DNA of 64,000 nucleotides from Edolisoma coerulescens (GCA_013397115.1 VWZW01004119.1:4941274-5005273), one strand, 5' to 3'. Positions 1-13,689 are shown, counted from the stretch's first letter. Notes: generated by a model not told the origin, from the sequence alone. Program-made: numbers and translations.

Positions 1-3000
1 GGAGATTTTTTTTGTTTGCATTTAGTTTCAAGAAGGTAGTGAGCAAGTGAAAGGTGTAACTAATCTGGCAGCTGTGGAGTAAAATGTGAGGTGGTTTTCA
101 GCAAAGATAAGGGAATAAGAGTTTTATTCTGTATAGCCAAGCTATGCTACTTTCCAAGAATATGGATGTAAGATACTGTTAACATTTTTAATATGAAAAG
201 GCTTATGATTCTCAAAAATCAATAACTTTTATGATTTTACATGGTGGCATCACACAAAATGAGGCCCAGATTTCTGAAGTGAAAAAGTGGATTCTGTATA
301 ATGCAAGTTAAAGGTCATTTGTTTTGAGTAAAGGCGTGCAACACTGTGTTATTTTCAAATAACACCCTCCTGGTTTGTGCACACTTTTCTAAATTCATAT
401 ATGGGATATCACAAATCTGAATCTGAGTTCACATCTGCTGAGAGAACATCAGGAGTTTTTGTGCTTCACCTTGATTTTTCATTAACGTTGACCAAATTCA
501 GTGCATTTCTGTTTCAAATGCCTTACCTGGATGAGGTAATGACTTGGGCATTTAGTGAATATTTGCATAGCAACACCTCTGCTTCCTGGTGATAAACGAT
601 TTCAGCATATTGAAATATAGGTGAATTTGAAAAATAATGAACCTCCCATTTTCTGAGAACTTGGAATTTTAATGAAACACTGGTAAAAAAGCAATGTGCT
701 GTAAAACCCTTGCTGTACTGAAACTAAGGAACACCAAAGCTGGAATAAAATTATCCACATGGGTATTTTTAATAAGTTCAATAATGTATTTCCCTGCCTG
801 TTTGAGAAAATAAATTTCTTGCCTTCAGAGCATCTTGCTTATATTACTTGGAATAAAGAATGTCACAGCTCAAGCAACATTATCTTCAATCAAGGAAGCC
901 ATAGCCTTTTTTCCCCTTAAATTACTGATGTGAAAGCATTCCCAACGAGAACCTGTGCAGCTAAACTGAACCCAGCAAATCACACCTGTCTCAGGTGGTG
1001 TTTGAAATGTTGTATGCACAAATTGAGGTTCACCCAGATGGTCATTCTGCATCAGGTTCTTTTCTGTGTCAGCCTGGTGTGCAGGCACTGTCCCTTTCCT
1101 GTTGTGACAGGGTTTTGCAGGAGCACAGGATCCATCTGCTTGAGCCTGACTGCAGCAGCAAGGCCACAGGTAATGTTGGTACAAAGTATAAATAATACAT
1201 TAGTATGCAACATGACAGGCACTGACAGTGGGGCTGGACAAGTGGTGCAAGTCTGAAAGAGAAAGAAAACTTTAGTAGAGGTGGAGGCTAGCAAGGAACG
1301 GCTTCTTCCAGATTAGCATTTTTTAAAAAAGTATTACATTGTTTGGATTAAATAAAATTATTACAGTTCTTTCATAGGAAGCTGTTTTAATTCCTGTTTT
1401 TTTTCCATAAGTTGCTGCATAAATTGTATTTTCTCTATAAATTCTCTCTGGTTTGGGCTTTTCCTCCTGGGGCTTTAATTGATCAGACTTGTCATTTCTT
1501 GACTATTATCACAGATTGAAATGTACAGTAGACACCTGGAGGGTTTTACTTTTTTCCATCCTTGGGCTTTGTAGAAATAGGACCATCTGGCCTGTAGGTC
1601 TGGAAGCATCAACATTCACTCATTAAATGTGTCTGAAGCCCTCACTTTCAATCTGCCTCATTTAGCTACCTTAGGACTGTAGTTAGGGGGTCTGTTGTTT
1701 TCACCTGTTGTTTACGAGCAGTTCAAACGTATGCTCCAAACTCGAGGAAAACATCTCCCATATCCATCTCCATCTTTGTGTTTTGGTACCATTTGGCTGT
1801 TTCTGTAATAAGAATCTGGTGTTAAAATATGGTGGTGTTTCCAAAATTTCATTCAACATAATCAGAAACATTCAGCATTTCAGAAATGTTATCAGATACA
1901 AAGACTTGAAGAGGACCCTGCTGGGTTGTCTAATGGGTGCTTCTCAAAACACAAATGGCAGGGAAGTATCTGCTTCCAGCCACATTTGCTGGTAAAAATC
2001 CATGTGGGATGTGCCTTTGCTGTGTCAAACAGGGCTCAGGTGCAAAAAGGAATTCAAAGGGGAGAGCTCAGCTCTCCGGTTGTGTCTGGGAAAGCAGCAA
2101 AATTTCCACGTTGGAAGAAAAAACGTGTTCTAGTTGTGAATTAACTGAAGACTGTCATCTTGCTGAGTATTCCTGGGAGAAGTAAGACCCCAGAAAGGAG
2201 CTTTGTTTTGATTATTAGCAGTGACTTACCTGCCTGTCAGGAGATGGTGACAGGTTGTAAAACCCCCTTCTATTTAGTGTGTGCTTGAAGAGTTGACAGC
2301 AGTTTATTGTGAACTCAGCAATGATGTAATTGTACTGTCTTGCTAATGCAGTTTTTCTTTTTCTTCTCTCTGTCGTTAATAAATACTTTTTTAAACTTTT
2401 ACATAAAAATAGAGAGTATGAAATTCCAAACAAAATACCAAAATTATTAGCTTTGCCATGTGAATGACTTTGTGTGCACTGAGGCTTGGTGCAAGAGCAA
2501 TCATTACAGGCATTTAGGCCAAACTTGCTTCTATGGAGGGGGGAAAAAATCTCCTACATAAAAGAAAAAGAGCCTGAAAATGTGCTGCTGTGATGTAAGG
2601 ATGAATAAGGATTTAGCTTAATCTGGAGACTCTCAGGATTAATGAGAATTTCAGTGGGAGCTTCTCTACAACATAGATCAGAGCCCTTTTACTGAGGTGA
2701 GGTCTGTATTTTCACAACCACAGTAGTAGCTTTAATAACTAGGAATACTTAGAGAGTCAGAATAAATATTGATGTTCTCTTCCTTTCCTCATTTTGCCTG
2801 AAATTCATGCAGAACTATCATTTCCTCAGAATAAAAGTAGATCTGCCAAAGCTTTGGAATGTACAAACCATTCCTGTCTCTTTGTATACTTCAGGTCTTT
2901 CTTGATGTGATTTTGTATTTATCGTCCCATTTTCACAGGAGGGAAATAGCTCTCAAAATTAACATTTTGTGAGATGGTTCCAGCAGACTGTAAAATACAC

Positions 3001-6000
3001 CATTACTATATGTAATAAATATTATTTGGTTTAGTGTTCTAAGCTGTTACAAGTGTGCGTCTAAGTCATGTATCTTTGTGTAAAACTCAGAGGAAGTGGG
3101 GAGAGGGTGAAGCTGTGGAGTTTTACCTCCATCTCCAGTTACCCCCTCAGCAATGCCATGAAGTGCCCTGTGGGTCAGCTCTGTAATCCTGCTGCTCTGT
3201 AACCAGCATTCCTCAGGAGCCTCTGCTGCACCTGTACAGCCACTGTGAAAACTTCTGTGCCTCTACAGCGAGATCTGACTTCTTCATCCTCTGGAGAAGG
3301 CCATGAGCAAAGCCAGTGCTTTGCCCTTCAGCCTCATGCCATCAGTGGGCTCTGGGTCATGCCAATTTTCATACGAGCAAAGAGCAGGTGGGGCCAGTTT
3401 ATCAGTTTACTTAGAAATATTATTTGGCAGTGAATTTCTTGACCTGAGTCAACAGTCTCTTCCTGATCGTTCTGCCTTCTGCTGTTATTGTTGTACACCT
3501 ATTTTTTCCTCTGGTGTAACCTGCTCTCATGCAAAGACGTGTATGACACCTCAAGTGTAAGTGCTTAATGGAGAGGAGGTCACTGGGGGATGTGAAGGGG
3601 ATGGTGGGGGTGAAAAGGAGTCACTCCTCATGCACCAGATGTCAAAAGTCTCTGTCCTTTACTTCCACCTTCAGTGAAGTCTTTCTTTAGGCTGCCTTCA
3701 GCTCCAGCAGGCCTCTTAGTACAAGAAATACCTGTTCTGACTGCCAAATTCCAAAATATTTTTATTCTCCTTGTTTAGTGACCCATAGCATCACTTGGTC
3801 TGTGAAGGGGAGAAAGAAACTCTTCTGCAGAGAAATTATTTCTTTTAGTGCAGCAGTCACAACAACTCACAAAACTTGGCCCTGCTCTAACTCCCAAATT
3901 TGTGGCCAGCAATCGGGAAAGCTCAGCTGGCAGAGATGTGGAGTCTTTTCTTCTCTACTTCTACCATTATTAGTATTCAGTTTCTGTCTATCCATCTAAG
4001 TTAAATCCAGCAGGCAGGATGAAATGTTGGTGCTTTCTTCCAAATCAGTAAGTAAGGCACTCTCAGAGACATGTGCATCACCTGCTGCCAGAGCCTGCGG
4101 ACAGATCCCCAGCACAGCGAAGCACAGAGCTGAACAAAAGCTGTCATTTAACCCTGGCGCTATCCTTGAGGGCTTCCTAGCTTCATGAAATGCATTTTGG
4201 CCTGTGTTGTGATGATTTGGTACCTGAATGATCTGTGCACCTCAGGCAGCAGTGGCGAGGTAAAATGACTGAAATAGAAACCAGTGGCAAATTACCTGTA
4301 TCAGCTTAAAGAGTTGTACCGGCCTCTCTTTTCCAACTCTTCAGCTGGAGTTTGAAAATGAGAGAATAAAACTAATTTACTGAATTCTTGATGTCTAGTA
4401 GTTGTAAGAAATCATTCGTTGAAGTATAGCATGAATGGGAATTTATATGGTTCAAACAAAAAGAAAGTTTCACAGTCGGTTAGAGACCAAGCATCAGCAC
4501 CCATCTCTGAACAGGGGTTTGCACTGAGGGAGTCTGTTTTATGAATGGTAAAACTGAGGTATGAGATGATGCAGATCCCTCTGTGCAAGTTTCGATCAGC
4601 CAGAACCACTGTGCCCGAGGAGCACAGAGCTTGTTCTGCCATGTGCAGCTGGGCTGTACACCTGCTGTAGCTGAAGTGTTCAAGGTGGGATGGACTGGAG
4701 TGAACTCAGTGGTGAGACAATTTGAATGAGAATTCACATTTCCAAATATCTGAAGCTGACAGATTACTGCTAAAATAGCAAACTTGTCTGTGAATTTGGA
4801 GAGTCAGCTGAACAGCCTAAAAAGATATATATATAACCTTTTGAATTTTCCCTGTTCTTTTTATGCCTCAGACTTTAATCTGATATCTTATAGTTATTCC
4901 AGGGAAGTCTGTACCAAAATCGTTTAAATTACATCAGTGTGCAACTAGTGTGAGGGCAGAAGTGGGATTCTTAGAAAGAAAGCATTGTTTTAGCTGTAAA
5001 TCAATTCAAAATTAACAATAATACATCATAACACACAATTCATCTTTTACTGCAGCTGGTTACTTGTGAATTTGCAAGAGTTTAAGGCATGCTTTTAGAC
5101 TGAAATCTATAAATAAAGAAGGTTAAACCAGTGCAAACACTATCTGAACTTTTATACTTACTATAGAAAATATCTGAAATACAATAAACAACTGTGGTGG
5201 GCTCACTGAGTGTCCAGGCAGTAATGAGGGCTGACAGCTGGAACCATCCATTATATTGCAGACTGGTTTGTGTGCCCTTCAAACAGCTTCAGCTGAGGGA
5301 AATCCCAGAACTTGGTACCCTGCTTGCATTACAAAAGGCTGAGTTAGGAGTTACTGTCCTAGTGCCAAGTTACACCAGGCTGAACCTGGTGAGGGTGGAC
5401 AGAATAGAGCCCTCTCTGTTCACTCGTGCCTCGTGAATGTGAGCAAGGCTCTTGCTCTGCTTTCCAACACAGAAAGAAAAATGCACTGTTCACTCTGAAT
5501 CTGCAAAACCATATGAAGTGAAAACTGCCAGTTTCTGTTTGCTCTGTCAGATGAGATAAAACTCCAATGAACTTAAATCCAGGAATTCAAGTCAAAACAT
5601 GACTGCTCATTGGTGGGCAGGAAAAACTAAGCCAGAGCATCACGTTAATTAGCATTAATTACAGGCAAATTTTTCTGTCTGATAAAAATGTGAGTAACAA
5701 ATGGCAGCTACCAGAAGCTCTCATTAAAAGTTAAATCTTTTCACAGTGGTTTTAAAAAATATCTTGAAGTCCACGGGAACAGACGATGCAGGGTTGGACA
5801 CCTGCTACTCCTTCAGACCAGGAGGAGGTATCCAGAAGTTGTCCTACAGCACAGATGCCATTTTCATGGATTAAGTAGACTTAATAGCATCTACTCCTCC
5901 CAATGTTGCCAGTTTCAGATCAAACTTTTTCTTACTATACAAAGTTGATGTCATGAATGCTTTAAAATTGGACACATCTCGTAGAGTGTATAAATGCTGA
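1..6000. other. AT-rich non-coding stretch
   Basis: I see no gene here. The open frames are short (the longest about 108 codons, at 930-1256), overlap one another on both strands and show no recognisable domain or exon-like splice framing. The composition is AT-rich with scattered short homopolymers and no recognisable transposon. It is probably intergenic or intronic DNA of a vertebrate. Exons of a long gene that are short and lineage-specific could be missed by eye. Confidence 0.6.
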
Positions 6001-6660
6001 TAGCACTGATTTCTGTTTTTCACAGTATGAAATGTGATTAACATTTTAAGCTAATATCCAAATCAAGTTGTTATTTTTATAACCCATCAAATGGAAATTA
6101 TGAGGCTCTTAAAAACCCCTCAACAACAGACTCGTAAAGGGGATAATGACAGAGACATTAGCTGTTTATAAAAGCTAATATCTCATGCAAATTTGACATT
6201 ACATGTCTTACTGCATGTTATTAGATGCTCATTTGCTATGCAAATATTATTCACTTTTTGTAAACGTCTGATCCTCAGTCAGCATAAGGAAACATGAACT
6301 TCAGTGCTATGCTTTAGCATTTTCCATGGAAATACAAAAGAGCTAGGCTATGCTCCTTGATCAGTGCTTAGAATAAAATGAAAATATTCATTCTCAATTC
6401 AAATGTACTTCTTTAAGCTGACAATCTTTTTTTTTTTTCAGTGTCTGCTAAATTATATAAAATGCTTTAAATTGTAAGAATGCATAACAAGGTTGGTTCA
6501 TAATTTCTGAAATTGTTTTTCCATAGTTATCATACTAACAACACAATTATTAAAGTGCCTGTAGATTGGCATTAGGAAGAGCTAACACTGACATCTTTCA
6601 TTTAATGAGATTCAACAAGGAAATGCATTTAAGGGTAGCCTTTGATAGTATTTTTCAGCT
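6001..6660. promoter_or_regulatory. Candidate conserved non-coding enhancer with two octamer motifs
   Basis: This AT-rich stretch holds two perfect POU octamers (ATGCAAAT at 6185-6192 and 6238-6245), an inverted half-octamer ATTTGC at 6231-6236, several TAAT homeodomain cores, and CTGTCA/TGACA-type words. It contains no open frame of note and no repeat signature. Such density of developmental transcription factor words in unbroken AT-rich DNA resembles deeply conserved vertebrate enhancers. That is inference from composition only; short AT-rich words also occur by chance. Confidence 0.3.
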
Positions 6661-7084
6661 GTCATAAATATATGTTGTCCCATTTTTTTTACATGAAAAT
6701 TTACGTGGCCAGATAGCATAGTCTGGAAGAGAATCAGACATGAAGTTTCTTAAGACTGGATAGACCTTGGTTAATGTAATTCCTGCTTTCAAATACAGTT
6801 GCTGGTGCACAGGGAAGGCAGAATTCCCAGCGTTTCTGGGTCATCAAAAACAGTCTTCTGTTCTGGTGTGCGAATATTATCACATAATCCTTTAATAAAC
6901 TAAATATATCCCATCTACAAAATGTTTCTCCAGCTGTTCCTCATGGAGGCTGTTCTAGGACCTCTCCTGATCAAAATTATCCTCTACTCTACTGCCTAAA
7001 TATAGTCAAGGCAGTTTATACCCGTTTGTTCCTTTGCCAATATTTTAGCTTAAAAAATGTCTTTTCCCTTCCTGGAGTGTCTCT
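6661..7084. other. Non-coding spacer
   Basis: No gene, repeat or RNA is recognisable here. The sequence is AT-rich and lies between a candidate enhancer and an old CR1-like fragment. Confidence 0.5.
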
Positions 7085-7250
7085 GAAGTATTTTCTGAGA
7101 GCAATCATACTTCTCTCCAGCTCTTGTTTTGTTAGGCTAAATAGGCCAGGTTGTTTTAGCTTTGTCGCTTCAGAGTGAAATCTTTCCCCTGATTATGATG
7201 CCTCTCTGCTCTCCTCAGGTTTTAATTCTTTTTATTCTAACATAGATAAA
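7085..7250 (-). mobile_element. Ancient CR1/L3-like LINE fragment, antisense
   Basis: The segment starting with a CTTCTCTCCAGCTC block, followed by AGGCTAAATAGGCCAGGTTG, a TTTTAGC block, then CCCTGATTATGATGCCTCTC, follows in order the antisense 3' region of CR1/L3 LINEs (CTCCAGGCTAAAC, then TCAGCC, then CCCTGATCAT, then GCCCTCCTCTGG). Divergence is much higher than in the other CR1 copies in this window, so it is probably an old insertion. The ends are approximate. Identification rests on ordered word similarity recalled from the family, not on an alignment. Confidence 0.5.
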
Positions 7251-10200
7251 CCGAATTGTTCAGAGCCTTCAGGGCATGAACTAGCACCTTGTACAATTCT
7301 GGTTTGTGCTTGCCATGTCTTGGTGATATCTCTCTGCCCACACAAGAAATTGCTTTTTTGCCTTTTCCCTTCCTTCAGAGCTGGCAAGTGCTTGACCCGT
7401 CCCATTCTGTGCAGTTTCTAACTTTAGGATGCTTGGTTCAGCTAAATTCTTGCAACTAAGTGCACGACCGTGTACTCAATAGCGTTACCTTGCCTTGAGT
7501 TCCCGTTGATTATGCTTCCAGTCACCCCATTCCTGTGGGATATTCCAGTTCACTTCCACACCAGCGGCCCTGCAGAGCTGTCTGGCCATCCCCAGGCTCA
7601 GCCTTGCACGGCTGCCCGTCAGCAGCTCCACTGAGCCAGCAAAAGTAATTTTTAACATGGGCATTCTTCTGAGTTTATCCCAGAACATGGAGGAACTCCA
7701 GATCAGAGCACTCTGGGTCAGTTCCCCCACAAATGGAAGAGCATTGCAAAGACTGAGGCATCTTTTGGGGTAAATTAGTGGGATGTGGAACACAGGATAA
7801 TGGGGCTGGCTTCAGTGACCTGAGGGAGCACTGGAAATGCTCCATGAGAGTTTGAGTTGTAGCCTGTCCCTGTCCACACCTTGCAGCCTGATTCCAGGAG
7901 CAGGGTTTTGTACATCCAGTGATCCTGCTGGTGCAGCTACACCTCACCCAGGCAGTCTACTTTAAACATCCCTGATCTGTGCAGCAGCTGCGCAGAGCCG
8001 AGAGGGAAGTGAATGTGTTGGCTGACACTGAACATGGGCTGTGCCACTCACCAGGAGTTTCACACCACAGCACACACAGCTCCCTTTCCTTCAGGAACAG
8101 CCCTGTACTGTGCTTTGTTCACAGAGACATTCCCTCCACCACCGCCGTGCATGATTCCTGCTGTGTACGGATGTAAATACAGTGGCTGTAAATTCACCTG
8201 ACTGCTGCACACATCCTTGAATCAGCAGACTGCAGTGCACTTAGCAGCATCACCATCGCTGTTATTCTCCTGCTTCCCAGTGGGTAACTGCTCATTCCAG
8301 TCCCGTCAAAGCCTCCCAAGTGCCAAATCCAGAAATTTAACATTCAATTAGCACTCTGTTTTGTTCAGGAAGAATTCTTCAATTCCAATATGCTGTTTGT
8401 GTATCATCAGAAGGTAGCAGCCCTCCTTTGCTAACAGCTTGCTGTAATCTGTGCCATAAAGGACAGCTGAAATGGAGCTATAATTATATGTTTTAATAAA
8501 GCACAACTTGGTTTTTAGTTTACCTTAAATTTCAGCATTTCATGACTTAAAGCAACCTATCTCTTGAAGCATATTATTTTTCTTAACAGTACTTGTACAT
8601 AAAAGAATTTCTTCTTTGGTTTGGGGTTTTTTTTATTAATAAGAGAATTTCTATTATGATCTGCTGATGAGTTTATAGAATTCATATACCTTGGCCTTTG
8701 CACCAACCGCTATTTTTGTGTCAATTCCTTCTTCCTGTGGAAGTATTTAGACTACCCTATATATGTGTTTAAAATAGAAAGGATGATGGTGTCTTTGAGC
8801 TAAAAAGTGCTTCAGAAGATCTCAAAAAAAATCTTGAGCAGCTGCCCAGAATTGAATTACAGCCCATATGAGGTCCATATATATTAGAAACAGGCACAAG
8901 AAATTCCAAGGTATAGGATGAATTCGGGCATACTGAGGGGTGTTAGTGTCTAAGCAGATGAATTTGAGGCAAAATCTTTTTTAACTGAATGGAGTTTCAT
9001 TGTATATTTTCTGATACTTAACTAGTTTTGCCTCAACCTGTTTTGGTCTCTTAAAAGCCTAAGAAATACCAGATAAGTTATTTGAGGAAGATCCAGTTCT
9101 CAGCTGGGAAGAGGAAACGAGGAGAGAAAGCAGATAATTTAAAGGCCTACCAAATTATTTTCCTGTCTAGCCTTGCCTGAGAGAGCTCTGTGTAGATATG
9201 CAAAAGTTCCTTAGAGCTACACAGTCTGTACAGACTGACAGAGATTTATCTGTTCAGCATAACCGAGTGGGAGGTGGGTGTTCAAGAAAAAGGACTTCAG
9301 AAAATCACCCCAACATCTCATCCGAGGTTTCAGATTTGCTGGAAGCTTAAATTCAGTTCTGACAAAAAACATTACCATTTTCCCACCTATTCAGTCAGAA
9401 TCTGACAGTGCCTGTGCAGGCTTTTACTGTGCTCCATCTTGCCTGGTAGTCAGCTAAGAAAATGACTGAGGTTTATTAGCTGGCACTGGCAAAATAGATA
9501 GGAAGAGCATGTAGTAAAGAATGTTCCAACTATTGTGAGCTGTACAAGAGTGGGTGGTAAGAAAATGCCCTGAAAGTCCATCAGTTTTTCTTTCCCCACT
9601 GCTTCTCATCTTTCCTGGGATCCTACGAGCAGATAAATGGACCCAGGACATACAAATGCCTTTCTGAAGTCTTTGAAAAAGAGTAGGATATTTTCTACCC
9701 CTCACCACAGCAGTGACTCACTAAGAGTGTTCTCGTTTGAAAGGTCTCTCTCCTTCTCCTTCTCTACTCCTTACGCCTTTTCTAATACTTGAAGAGGGAT
9801 AATATTCTTTCCCCATTGAAATACAGCAGCTCAAGGGGTATGTTTGTATGAAGATGTTCTGCTCAGTATTCCTGTGACTCTTGTTTTTCAAATGCCTCTT
9901 TGTGTTTCTGGCTGAAATGAACCATTTTTATTATTCAATCATCTTTATATCAGATACTGGGAATCACCCGATTGGCTTACTCAAAATGCAAATTATATGA
10001 AAAAAAAAAGGAATTTGGCATTAAGGTTGATGAATAAATAATTTTCCTGTCATTTTCCAGTATATTTTTGTCCAACTGTTAGTCCTTGGAACACAGGAAT
10101 AGCCACTCTGCTTTTACATTCAAAAGGAAGCTTTCCTTCCCTTTTTCTTGGGTTTCTGCTAAACTTCTGTCTTTTCCACTGAGTTTCCAGTTGTGGATAC

Positions 10201-10567
10201 AAAATATTTGTATTAAAAACATTGGAAGATACTAAAAATCTTTCTAAATTTAAGTCAGATAACATTGTATTGAATTGTTTTGTGTCCAAAGTACTTTGGT
10301 ACCAGCTGTTGGCATTCCCCACTTGCTACATTTGACTTTGAGTTTTAAATGGGTTCACAGTTCTCAGGATTTGGCACCTTAGGCACTGAAAGTTTGTGGC
10401 TGAAACCCAGCTCCGGTGAGAAACTGGGCAATAATATTTACTGGTGGCCAGGAACTAAGGAAAAGAGAATTATTATGATAAAATGCAACACAAACCCTAC
10501 AGATCAAGAAATTGGATTGTGAATGGACTCATTCTTGGCTTAATGGCTCTTCCTGACAGTATCCTGG
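7251..10567. other. Non-coding stretch
   Basis: The open frames here are short, the longest being about 102 codons on the minus strand near 7485-7793, and none is recognisable. The part from 7.5 to 8.3 kb is moderately GC-rich; the rest is AT-rich. No transposon or RNA gene is evident. Confidence 0.55.
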
Positions 10568-10945
10568 AACAGAATCATGGATTTGTTTAGGTTGGAAAAG
10601 GTCTCTAAGATCATCAAGTCCAACTGTTCCTCTACAGCCATGTCCCTGAGCACCACGTTTACACCTCTCCAACACCTCCAGAGATGATGACTCCTCTCAG
10701 TGGAGCAGCCTGTTTCAATGCCTGGCAACCCTTTCAGTGAATAAATTTTTCCTGATACCCAACCCAAACCTCCCATGGCACAACTTGAGGCTGTTTTCTC
10801 TTGCCCCTTCCCTTGCTCGCTGGGAGCAGAGACCTTGCTACAGCCTCCTGTCAGGTAGTTGTAGACAGCAGTGGGGTCTTCCCTGAGTCTCCTCTTCCCC
10901 AGGATAAATAACCAAATTCTACCTTATTCTCAATCAGAAGGGCTG
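10568..10945 (-). mobile_element. CR1 LINE, 5'-truncated 3' end, antisense
   Basis: This is a clear avian-type CR1 3' fragment read in antisense. The + strand begins with the inverted 3' terminus (ACAGAATCATGGATTTG), then GGTTGGAAAAGGTCTC and AAGATCATCAAGTCCAAC. It continues through the blocks for CACCTCCAGAGATGATGACTC, the TGCCTGGCAACCC region, TTTTTCCTGATACCCAACC, and ends in the CCTGAGTCTCCTCTTCCCCA block. Its length of about 380 bases and its missing 5' part are usual for CR1, which is reverse transcribed from its 3' end and normally truncated. The reverse transcriptase domain is absent, so the copy is non-autonomous. Confidence 0.93.
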
Positions 10946-11929
10946 GGGTTCCTTCACTCCTGAGTGTTCTTCCCATGAGAAGCAGCCCAGCACATTCACT
11001 CACAAATGATGTAGCAATGGAAGGCACCGCAGTGCTGGGTTTCTAAACACAATTAGAAGGGTGTCAGTAATGAAGAGATGGTGGTGTGGATTTCATCTGT
11101 GTCTGTGCAGGTGCCTGGAGCTCCCGGATTTCATCACTGATGAAGCAGCAATGGCAGAAGGTCTTCACAGGCACTGGTGCTTGCACTGCCTCTGTCAAAC
11201 TGTGTCCTGATCCAGGAGCTACACGTGCACCTACATTTCTCTGTGTGCAGGATATTTATTTAGCATCCACCTGGGTTTATTATAGTCATTTGGGGCTTGT
11301 TTCATCTTGTACTGTGCGTTATTTAAAATAAGGAGGATTGATAGGCAGGAAAGGCTGTGGAACGACTCTGGAGAGGAGTGTTGAAGCAGAGCATAACTAC
11401 AGAAGTGCTGGGTGTGAGCACAGAATCACGATCAGAGTGTATTTACAAACACAGGAGTCATGCTTTCAAATAGCATTAAGATTCCTCGGCAAACTGAGTC
11501 ATTACCATTGCTTCCTCTCTTTAAAGTATTATCTCTGTGTGCCAAAATGCTGAACAAGACCATTGGAAAGAATCCAGCTCACATTATTCTTCCCTTAAAG
11601 CCTCATTTTAGGGCACAAGCATTACTTCAGTATTTCTTTTGACTTTCACAAGGCAAACAGCAAAACTTATTCAAAACAGTGTTTTCCAATGCCCAACATG
11701 TCATGTTTACTCAAGGAAAGATGGTTTTAAATAGCCAAATCATTAGTTATATTAGGGGTCAGATATGTTCCTAAGGAAAGGCAGGGAGATCATCCGATGA
11801 TTCAAAATCTCCATTCACATTGCAGTGTGGGAAAGATCAGCAACCTTTGATATTTTGTTTGTTCATGAACTCCAGACTTCTTACTCACTTGAGTCTGATT
11901 TCTTTTTTTGTTTTCTATTTAAAACCAAA

Positions 11930-12370
11930 CAAATAAGCAGACAGGTGTGCCATTAACCTATCCCTTTTACCAGCAATTATTCTCCCCAAGTGCTGAAAGA
12001 GAATTGCACCCAAAGGAATGAGATTCAATATTTTATGCACACCCTCATCATTTATGTACTAGAATGGATTAAATGTTAATCTCTTAATAATCCTTAATGA
12101 AGCAGGATCTTCAGAAATTAGCCCTGTTTAATTGTCAGATGCCACCTCCAAGGAAAGGCTGTTTGTTAGTCAGGACAGGTCCCAGTCATCGCTGGGGTTG
12201 AAAACAGATTGTTTATTTCTTCAGGACAAAGTGCTGCTGCAGCAGCTGGAAACTCAATGGTTTAATGCCTGTGGATAAATGATACGAGTGGTGTGAGGCT
12301 GCCTGTCAGAGACAGGGAAATCAGCAGCTTGGAAGCTGTTGATAAGCAGTCCTTCTCACTTGAAAAGTGA
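11930..12370. promoter_or_regulatory. Candidate conserved non-coding element
   Basis: The stretch carries several TAAT cores (including TTAATCTCTTAATAATCC) and an E-box-like CAGCAGCTGG at the GCTGCTGCAGCAGCTGG block. It has no long open frame and no repeat signature. It resembles developmental enhancer sequence, but only by word content. Confidence 0.2.
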
Positions 12371-13650
12371 GGTCAAGGGAAAAACAACACATGGGATTCA
12401 TAAAAAGAGTGAAATTAGAGTGCAGGGGGAGGGCTGGGTACATAAATCACAGCCTCTGTGAGTCCTCAGGTGTGGGGTATGAGGGAGTGAAGGAAGGGCA
12501 GCGGTAGCCCTGGTTCGACAGACATAGGAGCTTCAAGAGAGAGAGGGATTTAGCAAAGATTTTTTTGTGTTTTTCAGTGAACCATTTAATATTTCTGTTA
12601 AAATGCAATAAGTTTGAGCTGTCTGAGCTCTGACGCTACAAAAAATATCTGAAACTAGCAGACTTGCCAAAATAAGTCAAATTGCCTAAAAACTTTTCGA
12701 TAAGTAAAAGGAAATATTCTTAGAGGTACTCCTGGCAGGAGGAAAAGCTTGTGACTAAGATGTACATGGCTGCCTTAATTTCGCTTATCAGCCATGGGGG
12801 CTTTTGCACACAAAATAAGGAATTATATATCTGTCACAGAAATATTCTCAAAGCTACACATCAAAAATAGTCTGTTTATGTTATTTTTATCTAATCCTGA
12901 AATTTTTTTAATGCTGTTATCTAAAACAATTGTCTGGTTTCTGATTAATTCTTATCAAAACTGAAGTCTTACCTCTATGTTTGGCTGACTTGAGGCAGCT
13001 GTTTTCCCAGATACATTTTGGTAAAAATGGACAAGAGATTTTTGTATTTATAGATGAAATGGAATAGAGTCCCTTGGAGCTGGCTGTATAACTTCATTAT
13101 TTTATTTAAAAAGTAAAGTAACAGCCAGAGAAATATTCAGTGAAGGATGTTTTTATTATTCCAGAGTCTTCTGTCTACAGCCTAATTGCAGCAGGAACAC
13201 TGAAGATGCTGCAACAGTTTAGTAGGACTAGCAATAATATAAAAATCTCCAAAGTGCAAATGTAAATACAATGTCCAGCTTTAAACCTTACATCATTTTG
13301 TGTCACCTAAATAGGCACATGAAAATCAAGCACACACAGCAGAGCCTTCCTAGTACTGAGCATCCCTCATTATTGTTATTTTAATATATCACCCAATTAT
13401 TTATAATTTTCTTTCTTTGGGAATGCAAGATCCTAATAGTTATGCCTTTATTTCGTCTTTTGTCACAACCACAGGAGTGGGATATAAACAACTGGCTGCC
13501 TGTTCACTATCTCTTCCATCTCTAGAAAAATCGTGGGCTGGTTTCCCTTTTTTTCCATCTACTTCCAGCTAAACTTCTTACATCTGAACCTTTCAGATAA
13601 ACATCTAAGTTTAATAGAATAGTTTCTGTCATAAATAGTATTTTTTAATT

Positions 13651-13689
13651 ATATTTTTAAAAATATAATAATTAAAGTCATGTGACTTT
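13651..13689. repeat. Two adjacent short palindromes
   Basis: ATATTTTTAAAAATAT at 13651-13666 is a perfect 16-base palindrome. It is followed by AAAGTCA (13674-13680) and its reverse complement TGACTTT (13683-13689) separated by two bases. The first could extrude as a cruciform or simply be AT-rich drift; the second resembles a paired bZIP or nuclear-receptor half-site. No function is shown. Confidence 0.7.
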
